From Schoenoplectus triqueter (taxonomy: Eukaryota > Streptophyta > Magnoliopsida > Poales > Cyperaceae): a stretch of 21,356 nt of DNA. Where the stretch lies: contig CAXKVV010002093.1 in NCBI GenBank assembly GCA_964058805.1, positions 1-21,356 of the forward strand, read 5' to 3'. A model generated the notes under the pieces. The model made no database searches. It was not told the DNA's origin and was given only the letters and a program-made list of their open reading frames with translations. The translations under genes and the position numbers were made by a program. Of the stretch, positions 9,322 to 17,643 are shown one piece after another (within the stretch, counting starts at the first letter, position 1; each line of letters starts with the position of its first letter).

Positions 9322-10428
9322 GCAGGTAAAAGGGGAAATTTGTAACACAAAATGAGGATGTGAGAGTGACGTGTGAGATATGTTCTTTATTCATATATAA
9401 TCTACATTGCTACTGGGTGTTTTTTACAATTTGCTTAATTGTATGTAAAAAAGTAGCTACTATTGTTGTATGAAGTCATAGTATTGATTTTTTTTTAATC
9501 TTTCCCTAAAGAAATGTCTCAATATGATTGCGGCACCACTCTAAATAGTTGTATTGCCCGTTACTACCATGTTAGGAATGAAACATTAATTAAACGGTGG
9601 TGTATACATACTGGTGTGGTAATAATCACCGATGATGTTCCAAGAAGCTAGAATATAGTTACCACCATTCCATAAAATTTCATCTGGTAAAGAGGATCAC
9701 AGGAAATCGTAAATGCCGTAAAAAAAACAATTGATTAGTAAATATAAAAACAAGTAAAAGAAAAAAGCACCAAAGAAAAAAAAAATGGCGGAAGTACCTA
9801 TAGGAAATCAGTTCAAGTAAACCATCTGATATTTACCTGAATTATGTTATGAGCGGCAACGAAAAAATGGTCATAAACCAAAGCTCGTCAAATCTATTTA
9901 ATCTATAATATAGAAATAGAAATAGTACTTAAATGTAAAAGCTTCTACAAGTGTTAAATTAGTTCAAACATGAAGCATATAGTACCTACTTGTTCAGAAT
10001 GGAAATCAATCCATTCTTTCTCCAAATTTTAATTCTCTCATGTGTTTTGCGTGTTTTAAACAAAAACATAGTAGATAGTCTAAAAGTGACTGAACTTTTC
10101 TAAGATTGACTCCCATATTCCTCTTAAGCAAAATTCTTTTTATGTTTGACCCCATAATTCAAATTCCTGCCTCCTCCCCAGGCAACTAGAACCACAAATT
10201 CACATATGAAGTGTGTACATACACATGATAAGCTTCTGATAAGTTGGTGTACAACACTGAGTTCTGTCTATTTTTTTTCTCTCTATAATCAAACTTTTCC
10301 TTCCCATTCTTCAAAGAACTCCCTTAAGAAATCTTGCATAAACCTGTGCCTTTTCTCAGCCCTCCTTTTCCCAGCCTAAAGTTTAAAAGGAAATACCATT
10401 CTGTCAAATATAATGAACGATCAATTGA
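9322..10428. other. P450 3' region and intergenic stretch
   Basis: The 3' untranslated region of the P450 gene must begin here, but no canonical AATAAA is evident, as is common in plants. No further gene, RNA or clear element is seen up to the TA repeat at 10429. Confidence 0.55.
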
Positions 10429-10868
10429 TATATATATATATAGAGTGAGGCTATGGTGCTTCGCGAAGCACAAAACCTCCCGTGCTTCGCGTCCGTATCT
10501 CGAATTTGAAAGTTCATACGCCCGATCCAAACCGTTGAACATGATCTTCATATTGAACTATCTTTGGAGATCAAAATTTATATTTTTTTGAATTTTTTTG
10601 CTATTTTTTAGATGGGTACAAAATCGCTAGTTTTGGATGGTGCAGAAATCGTTAGATCAGCAAATTTTATACTCATTTAAAAAATAGCAAAAAAATTCAA
10701 AAAAAATATAAAATTTGATCTCCAAAGATATTTCAATATGAAGATCATGTTCAACGGTTTGGATCGAGCGTATGAACTTTCAAATTCGAGATACGGATGC
10801 GAAGCACGGGAGGTTTTGTGCTTCGCGAAGCACCATAGCCTCACTCTATATATATATATATATATATA
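10429..10868. mobile_element. Foldback MITE, copy A, in a TA microsatellite
   Basis: The element runs 10441-10848 (408 bp). It is a long inverted repeat from TAGAGTGAGGCTATGGTGCT to the matching AGCACCATAGCCTCACTCTA. The arms (about 175 bp each) are nearly identical and the short centre is around 10610-10665. Runs of (TA)n flank both sides (about 10429-10440 and 10849-10868). Next to each end is the perfect 16-bp palindrome GTGCTTCGCGAAGCAC, at 10456-10471 and 10818-10833. There is no transposase. Microsatellite-targeting MITEs of this kind are known in plants, Micron in rice being one example, but I cannot assign a superfamily. Because the flanks are TA repeats, a TA target duplication cannot be distinguished. 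Short open frames on both strands at 10324-10591 are by-products of the hairpin. Confidence 0.88.
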
Positions 10869-11260
10869 GTCCGACTATGGTGCTTTGCAAAGTACAAAGA
10901 TGTTGTGTGTTTTGCGCTCTATTTTTAATAAGTCAGAAATAATCGATCTGAACCGTTCAATCTAATTTTCATATCAAAATCTATTACTAAATCAAATTTT
11001 AGATTTTTAAATTTTTTTTGCTATTTTTTCTGATGAGGAGAAAATGACTTGATCTTAAAATTCTGGTTCATCCAAAAATGACGATTTTCCCCCTATTCAA
11101 AAAAATAGCAAATAAATTCTAAAAAATATAAAATTTGGTTTACTAATAGATTTTTATATGGAGATTAGATTGAGCGGTTTAAATCGATCATTTCTGACTT
11201 AAAATTAATAATAAAGCGCAAAGCACATAACGCTCTTGTGCTTTGTAAAGCACCATAGCC

Positions 11261-11266
<6 letters not shown>
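10867..11266. mobile_element. Foldback MITE, copy B
   Basis: This is a second inverted-repeat element of about 400 bp lying against copy A, separated only by a TA run. It begins CCGACTATGGTGCTTTGCAA and ends TTTGTAAAGCACCATAGCCT. It shares the CTATGGTGCTT...AAGCACCATAGCC ends and the overall plan of copy A, including a TTTGCTATTTTT tract beside the centre. Its arm interiors differ from those of A, so it is a separate subfamily. The end palindromes are GTGCTTTGCAAAGTAC (10880-10895) and GTGCTTTGTAAAGCAC (11238-11253), each one base from symmetric. Confidence 0.85.

Positions 11267-11318
<52 letters not shown>
11265..11318. repeat. (TA)27 microsatellite
   Basis: An uninterrupted TA run of 54 bp follows foldback copy B. 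Runs of this length are expected to vary in length and to extrude cruciforms. Confidence 0.95.
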
Positions 11319-11321
<3 letters not shown>

Positions 11322-11410
11322 GAAATTATGTCTATACCACCGCTATAATATCAGATTGCGGAGGAAGGATAAAGTTAGAAATGGATACAAAAGTAAGGAT
11401 ATGGTATATA

Positions 11411-11816
11411 TATATAAGAGAGAGATAGGCTAGGGTGCTCTATGGAGCACCAAACCTCTTGTGCTTCATGTCCGTATCTCGAATTTAAAAGTTCAAATGG
11501 CCGATCCAAACCATTGAACATGATCTTCATATTAAAATATCTTTCGAGATCAAATTTTATATTTTTTTGAATTTGTTTGTTATTTTTTAGATGGGTACAA
11601 AATGACTAGTTTTGGATAGTGCAGAAATCGTTAGATCAACAAACTTTGTACCCATCTAAAAAATAACAAAAAATTCAAAAAAATATAAAATTTGATCTCA
11701 AAAGATATTTCAATATGAAGATCATGTTCAACAGTTTGGATCGGCCATTTGAACTTTTAAGTTTGAGATACAGACGTGAAGTACAAGAGGTTTGGTTCTT
11801 CATGGAGCACCCTAGC

Positions 11817-11840
<24 letters not shown>
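11411..11840. mobile_element. Foldback MITE, copy A' (divergent A subfamily)
   Basis: The core is 11428-11817, from GGCTAGGGTGCTC to GAGCACCCTAGCC. The flanks are GA-rich on the left (11415-11427), (CT)n on the right (11818-11834), and then TA repeats. The arm interiors match copy A closely, sharing TCCGTATCTCGAATTT, ATGATCTTCATATT and GATGGGTACAAAAT. The end palindromes are of a different form, GTGCTCTATGGAGCAC (11435-11450) and GTTCTTCATGGAGCAC (11795-11810). The arms are more diverged from each other than those of A, suggesting an older insertion. Confidence 0.85.
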
Positions 11841-11848
<8 letters not shown>

Positions 11849-11849
<1 letters not shown>

Positions 11850-12248
11850 GTCTGATTATGGTGCTTTGCAAAGCATAGAGGCGTTGTGTGCTTTGTGTTC
11901 TATTTTTTATTTCAAGTTAGAAATAATCGATCCAAACTATTCAATCTAATCTTCATATAAAAATCTATTAGAAAATCAAATTTTATATTTTTTTGAATTT
12001 TTTGTTATTTTTCTAATGAGGAGAAAATGACTTGATTTGAGAATTCTGGTTCATCCAAAAATGATGGTTTTCTCCCTATCCAAAAAAATAGCAAATAAAT
12101 TCCAAAAAATATAAAAATTGGTTTACTGATAGATTTTGATATGGAGATTAGATTAAGCGGTTTGGATCAATCATTTTTTACTTAAAATTAAAAATATAGC
12201 GCAAAGCACACAATGATTTTGTACTTTGCAAAGCACCATAGCCTAATT
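11849..12248. mobile_element. Foldback MITE, copy B' (B subfamily)
   Basis: This inverted-repeat element lies directly after the CT/TA run that ends copy A'. It runs from TCTGATTATGGTGCTTTGCA to GCAAAGCACCATAGCCTAATT. The interior matches copy B (AGAAATAATCGATC, TGAGGAGAAAATGACTTGAT, TTCTGGTTCATCC). The end palindromes are GTGCTTTGCAAAGCAT (11861-11876) and GTACTTTGCAAAGCAC (12221-12236). The right flank is CT-rich (TTCTCTCTATTCTC) and lacks TA repeats. Confidence 0.85.
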
Positions 12249-12310
12249 CTCTCTATTCTCCTAACTTGATCATTTGTGATCTACTCTTCTTATAACCTTT
12301 CTTAAGTTAT

Positions 12311-12660
12311 AGTGCTCACCCTTTTTAAGTGTGTTTTCACTCATCTTCTTGTTTTGAGTGTGTTGCCACTTATCTTTTTGAGTGTATTGTCACTCTTATT
12401 ACCGATAGTCTTTGCAACTCATTTTTGTGTAAATGACCAAGTTCTACAAGTGTAAAACTATTTTTTAGTATTTCAGCTCAACCTCATTGTTGGAGGTTGG
12501 GAGTCAGACGTAGATATTTTTAAGACGAACTCTGTTACATCTTGTGTTCTTATTTGTTTTTTCTTTTCTTCTCTCATTTTTTTGATTGCTATATTCTTGT
12601 GAGAATTGAACTGAATTGAATTATCTTCTACTGCTATTACACTTGAACACTAAGTCCCAA
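12311..12660 (+). mobile_element. Possible LTR-retrotransposon remnant with short tandem repeats
   Basis: Four degenerate units related to AGTGTRTTGYCACT(T-rich) begin at 12311, 12328, 12357 and 12381. They are followed near 12490-12550 by a stretch (GGAGTCAGACGTAG ... TTAAGACGAACTCTGTTACA) that resembles the R/U5 part of plant copia-type LTRs. I see no TG...CA ends, primer-binding site or polyprotein, so this is at best a fragment. The tandem repeat is directly visible, but the class is an inference from memory. Confidence 0.27.
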
Positions 12661-12860
12661 ATCGGTTTATATATTTCTACCTTAGGTTCTTTACATTCTT
12701 GCACTCTTTTAGCCTTTAAATATCACCATCCTAGAGATATCAATCTCAAATTATCACAAGAATAAAGTATTGCCTGAGATACCTATTGTAATGAATAACT
12801 TCTAATTATTTAAAAAAAAAATCTTTATGTTACATACTTCTAATTATTTTTCATGCATAG

Positions 12861-13001
12861 ACTATCCCGTCGGATCCAAAGGCGCAATACCATTTGAGTG
12901 CCATTGAGGAGGTTAAAAAAATAATAATTGAATTCATAAAAGACAACATTTTATGTGAGAATTTAACATTTGATTCAATGAGTTGTATGTATATATTGTG
13001 A
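12861..13001 (+). pseudogene. Possible coding remnant inside the CACTA element
   Basis: A 46-codon open stretch follows an acceptor-like TTTTCATGCATAG and ends at TGA 12999-13001. It reads TIPSDPKAQYHLSAIEEVKK and on. The charged helical tail could be the last exon of a CACTA-borne gene such as an Ulp1-type protease, which some CACTA elements carry near the right end. I cannot confirm this, and the frame has no start codon of its own. Confidence 0.2.
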
Positions 13002-13207
13002 AACATTTGATGTTAACTTTTAACTATTTTTTGTATATATATGTGTGTTTTAGTTGTATATATGCGTTTTATTTATATATGAATGTGTTATGCATATATA
13101 AATATAATATATTATTTTAATGTTGTTTGTTTTGATTGTATAATTCTATTATTGCTAGCAACAGTGGGCTAGCACAGAGAAATAAATAATTTACCAAAAG
13201 AAAAAAG

Positions 13208-13571
13208 ATTCAACAACGGTTATTTACCTTAACCATTGCAGAAGAGAACAATATAGCGGAAACAAAGGTATTTAACAACGGTTTCTTATTGACAATCGTT
13301 GTTAAATGGGTATTCAACAACGGTTCCTTTAAAAAATCATTGTTAGATGACTTTTAACAACGGTTTGTTACGTAATAACCGTTGTTGAATACCCCTTCAA
13401 CAATGGTTATTTAGTAATAACCGTTGTTAAAAGTTGCTCCTCCGTTTTCTAAAGTAAGGATTTTAACAACGGTTGTTTAATGACATTTTCTATCATCCCC
13501 TTCAATAACGGTTGTGAACCGTTGTTAAAGCCCGTTAAAAACCGTTATTAAATTTCAAATATGTCGTAGTG
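13208..13571. mobile_element. Right end of a CACTA (En/Spm) transposon with subterminal repeats
   Basis: The terminus at 13556-13571 reads CAAATATGTCGTAGTG, the inverse of CACTACGACATATTTG, a typical CACTA terminal repeat. Inside it, 13208-13550 carries about 13 copies of a 10-mer AACAACGGTT/AACCGTTGTT (some with one mismatch) in both orientations, often as face-to-face pairs. Such dense subterminal arrays are the transposase (TNPA-type) binding region in this superfamily. No matching left end beginning CACTACGACA is visible, so only the right portion is identified. Loss by truncation and extension through the foldback cluster are both possible. Confidence 0.82.
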
Positions 13572-14376
13572 AAATTTTTAAATAAATTAGTTTTTTATCT
13601 TCTTTTATATTTTATAATTTACTAATTACATTATCATTATTTTTACATATTTCTTATGTTTATACATATTTTAATATTTTAATAGCTATCTATCATATAC
13701 GAAGTTTATTTTGCAGAAACTTTACATTTTTTTTTTCGGGGCGAAGACCGGAAACAACTCTAGTTTTCCAGAATTTGTCAAAAAAAAAAAAAAAGAAACA
13801 GAGAGAGACTAGAGCTGCTATATGCGGTATTTAATTTGGCCGATCATCCAATTAACGTTGAATAACAAAATCACAACCTTTGATAGCTCAAGTCTGCAAA
13901 ATGCAATTAAAAGTTGGAAACAAACCAAATAGGAAAAAAAAGAAGTTATCCGTTGTTGCTTAATCAGCAACTTATGAACAGTAATAAAGTCTTTACAATA
14001 AGAATTCGCTTCGGATTTAATCAACATTGAACTAGTGCATCATTATTTTTTTCTGGCAGCATTTCTGACTCATTTTTTCTTGTGTCTTAAATTTTACATT
14101 GGTTAAAAAAATGTATGCATCACTCGATCCCTCATCCTAGAAAATTAATGTTCTCTTCTTATTGCCTAATTCTGCTATAGATATGATGAATTCTGAATTG
14201 TTTATTTATCAATACAGAACCATTAAGATATATATTCAGTTAGTGGAGATAAAAAAAATAAAAAATAAAAAAGGGAATGCTCCAGTCACCTCAAATTTCA
14301 ACAGATTGGGTAGAATCCTGCACGCGGTCGTTATCTCAACGGATTAATTTAAAACCCTGTTCCTTGATCTCCTTCC
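13572..14376. other. Intergenic stretch and upstream region of the second gene
   Basis: No gene or element could be supported. A run of about 14 A at 13780-13793 follows unique sequence, but no target duplication was found. The promoter of the gene at 14577 should lie in the last part. Confidence 0.5.
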
Positions 14377-14531
14377 ATGAAATTACCAAACAAATTGACT
14401 TTTAGTGAATCTCTTCTCCGTTACACAGTCGCTAGATAACCATTCTCTCGAATCGATCCTTACCCCATCTCCCGATCCGCTTAATCCGATTAGTTCTCCT
14501 CTCCGTAAATTTAAATCTCCAAGGAATCGCT

Positions 14532-14546
14532 ATGAGACACTGGTAG
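14532..14546 (+). promoter_or_regulatory. Minimal uORF (4 codons) before the membrane-protein gene
   Basis: ATG at 14532 opens MRHW and stops at TAG 14544-14546, 30 bases before the main ATG at 14577 and in the same frame. If the leader includes it, it could lower translation of the main frame. The transcript start is not known. Confidence 0.45.
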
Positions 14547-14576
14547 TGTTGAAAGGGGGTACAATAACACTACCAA

Positions 14577-17500
14577 ATGGATTGCAAAGAAGAGAGATCA
14601 AACTCAAACGGTGCCTCCAAGAGGTGGAAGAAAAGAAGAGGATATTGGACCGTTTTCTCATGCTTCGGTGGCAGTTCTGACATCTCAGACGACGACGCGA
14701 CAAAGAGTTCTCGAGTGAAGAGCTTTGCGGTGGTCCCAGTGGAAACCTCGGGTGGCGACTCTGATCAGAGCACCACTAATGGAGATGCTATCGCTGGAAA
14801 GAAAGAGAGAAACAAGGAGATGAATTATCGCACAAGTTTCAAGGTACGAAGATTAATTAATGCTTTTAATTATATTTCTGATTTTATTTTTTTGATTACC
14901 ATAGAAGACAAGATTAGTTAAGCAAAAACTGAGTTATTCAATTTATAGGGGTGGTTATATGTATCTTACTCTGATCTACAATTTCTCTAAATTCTGAATA
15001 ACTTTCGTGAATCCAATGCAATCAAACTTGGGGTTTACTTTTTGTCCTTGCATTTGACTGTCGCTGTTTTACTACTCGAAATTATGTGCTAAAACATGTC
15101 AAAACAAGTACTTACGAAACTTGTCAAAATAAGAGTTGCAACCTGTGTCATATTATCTGCCAATTGCAAGTCAAACAATTACATAACGATACTACTAGAG
15201 GTGGCAATCCGGTGGGGCGGGTCGGGTTCGGGTTTGGGGCGGGCGGGTCGGGTCAGTTTGACTTTCTGGAAGAAATCGGGTCAGACCGGGTCGAGTCAGG
15301 GTCGGGTCGGGTCAATTTACATGTTGTGTTTTTTCAGATCGTTGATAGATTTCGATTGGATTGAAGGCCATTTGATCTCGGATCGGGTCGGGTCAGGTCG
15401 GATTCGGATCGGATCAGATCAGTTTGACTTTCTTAAAAAATCAAATCGGATCAGGTTCAGATCCGGACGGATCGGACGAGTTTGTCGGGTCGGGTCGGTA
15501 AGCGTAGCAATACCTTTAGTTAGCATATTCGCGCACTATATATTCTGGACCAATCTTAAACTGACGACAAGCTACCACTAGAATTTGACCTGATCCTTTT
15601 ATGGACCCGTTAGACTCAATTCTTAAAAAATCCAACCCAATCCTTAAGAACTATACATATTTCTCCACGTTCACTTCCTTTTATATTAATGGATCCCTCT
15701 GCTTTATCTTCCAATATCCCTACTGACATGATGGATGAGCCCCACATGATCAAAACTTATAGGTTATATTTTATCATTGAACATGAGGGTGATAGTAGTG
15801 AAAGTGTGAAACATTGAGGGCATGGAATATTTTTCTCTGTATTAATATGTTGCAAGTGCGGATAGGAAAGAACAATTTTCTCTTTCAGTTTCCTTGGAAG
15901 ATAAAAGAAAATGGTAAAATCCTAATCAATAATCACGGTGTAATCAATTTTGGTGAGCTTTAAAAATAAAAATTATATGTCTGTTTAAAAATTGTAGTAT
16001 TTGTTAGAATTACATTCATGAAATCTAGATACTTAGATAGAGATAAGCGGTCAGCGGTGAAGAGTCCACAAGTTGAAAAACCTCCGAATTAGTTGAACCA
16101 AGCCTAATTCATTACGAATGAAGGTTCTGCGGGACCCGCCACTAATTATTCTTTTTTTTCTCTCTCTCTCTCTCTCTTTTGAGGAATCACCCTTTAATAA
16201 TCCCTTATTATTCTGCAAGAGTGCTAGGTTTATAGTCTCTTCTCCATTCGCTACGAACTGGAGATATTCTGGTCCTGCTCTGACTGTTCTTTTCATTTTG
16301 AATTATTAAAAAGACTCGTAAATTCCCTACTTATGATCAATTAGTTTTTGGATTTTATGATCTCTTAGAATTTACTTTAACAACTTATTGATTATAATAA
16401 TTAGATATTTTGTGGTTTGACATGTTATCGTTCACCTAAACCCAAATTGTCAAATTTTACTTAAATTTTCAAACAATCATATGGCTGCTGGCTGCTGCCG
16501 GTATGCTAATATTTCCAGGTGCAGAACAGAAGCTCGCATCTCAGTTAAGTACCCAGAATTCATGCTTGACCGAGTCTCTCTTATGTTTTATGGTCCCTGG
16601 TTTTCCAAGAAGCAAAGCTTCACTCTCATAATTTTCTCATCCTTTCTCTTTCCATTTGCAACGGTTCATATAATAATTAATTGAATTGAATTTATTATAA
16701 ATGATTTTTAAGATTCATGTTTGTTGTTTCTAGGATGTCTTTTTCATGGTGATTTGATTGATAATCATAATTATTGTTCATTGAAGAGTAAGTATTTAAA
16801 CTAACCACTAGTTAATGTTGTTAAATTGGACTATGACTTGACTCAGTGATGCGTATTAATAAAGAACTAATCACATTTCTTCAACGACTTGATTATCTAT
16901 TGTTTTGAGTTTTATTTTTGTTATTTTAATATATCAATAAATATTATTTTAATATTTTTTTATTAGATAAAAATTTATATTGAATTATTTTTCTTTTATT
17001 TAATACCAACTGATTAATAAATTTGAACTTAATAAACTATTACAATATGATTATTTACCCGCTCAAAATCTTGCATCTCATTAAATCATTAATCTGCTTG
17101 TACAAACTTGTTTCTTATCAGGACAAGAGCAAGGGAACCAATGCCCCGGCCAAAGCGCAGTCCACCCAAGAAATTACCACAGTGTACCATGTGTCATCTA
17201 ATCTGAAAACCCAAATCGAACCGGCACCATTGTATCGGATGCTTGACCCAGTTCAAACAGAGACCCAAACCCGCATGAGTCATTCGGGTTCACCCGAACC
17301 AGTTAGTCCACCCACATTAAGAAAAGTTCCTGTCGACGAGAGATCGAAGAAAAATGGATATGGCCCTTCTATGGGGCTGTGTGTGCTAACAATTGCACTT
17401 GCTTTGATGGTATTAGGTGGTTTGACATTTGGTGTGATTTGCATGTGTGGTTGGTTTAGTGTTTTGTATATGTTAAGGCCCGTTAGGATACCGGAGAAGG

Positions 17501-17643
17501 ATGGTACGAGTGAGAGTGATAACAAATCAGAAGAGATTGATGTAAATTCTGAGGAGTATAAAAGGATGGTGGTGCTTCGAGGGTTTCTGGAGCGTGATAA
17601 AACAAAATCATTGATAGAGAGTAATAAAGGAGATAGCGTGTAA
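14577..17643 (+). CDS. Single-pass membrane protein, At5g23160-like family of unknown function, 2 exons
   Basis: Exons are 14577-14843 (89 codons) and 17122-17643, joined in phase 0 by a 2278-bp GTACG...TTATCAG intron, giving 262 residues. The N-terminal part is basic and polar (SKRWKKRRGYW, 14-24), then CFGGSSDISDDD (29-40). A Pro/Ser/Thr-rich segment follows (about 110-165). One strong hydrophobic span lies at about 174-205 (GLCVLTIALALMVLGG onward). An acidic linker leads to the C-terminal motif SEEYKRMVVLRGFLER at 232-247. The basic Cys-Phe N-terminus, single membrane span and final S-E-x-Y-K-R-x-V-V-L-x-G-F-L-E-R box match my memory of the plant family annotated as uncharacterized protein At5g23160-like. 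No enzymatic residues are evident and no function is assigned. No signal peptide is seen, and the topology is not known. ATG 14577 has A at -3 and is the first ATG leading into the long frame. Confidence 0.8.
15196..15518. mobile_element. CGGGTC-rich hAT-like MITE in the intron of the membrane-protein gene
   Basis: The left edge is TAGAGGTGGCAATCC and the right edge GTAGCAATACCTTTA, an imperfect inverse (TAAAGGTATTGCTAC). In between are dense tandem-like CGGGTCGGGTC, GATCGGGTC and GGATCGGATC motifs over roughly 15210-15500. This is much more GC-rich than the intron around it. TAGAGGTGGCAA ends with a GGGTCGGGT interior are a common class of short plant hAT-like elements. No 8-bp duplication is seen at the ends. 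An open frame of 161 codons across it is an artefact of the repeat. Confidence 0.5.
16160..16177. repeat. Short (CT)n microsatellite
   Basis: Nine uninterrupted CT units lie inside the intron, between two T runs. Confidence 0.85.

Noticed and set aside
10324..10591. Open frames of 75 and 85 codons on both strands
   Set aside because: They read through the arm of foldback copy A and flanking sequence. They have no start context, no known protein and an antisense twin caused by the inverted repeat.
13208..13550. CRISPR-like array of short repeats
   Set aside because: The repeats are in both orientations with irregular spacing and end at a CACTA terminus in a plant genome, so they are transposon subterminal repeats.
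13722..13800. Poly-A run after unique sequence, possible retroposed copy
   Set aside because: No flanking target duplication could be found, unlike the insert at 4619-4763.
14405..14680. 91-codon open frame overlapping the start of the membrane-protein gene
   Set aside because: It has no ATG at its beginning (GTG) and lies in another frame over the leader and first exon. The frame from 14577 continues correctly across the splice junction.
15086..15581. 92- and 161-codon open frames rich in Gly, Arg and Ser
   Set aside because: They come from the CGGGTC repeat of the intronic element and have no protein character beyond the repeat.
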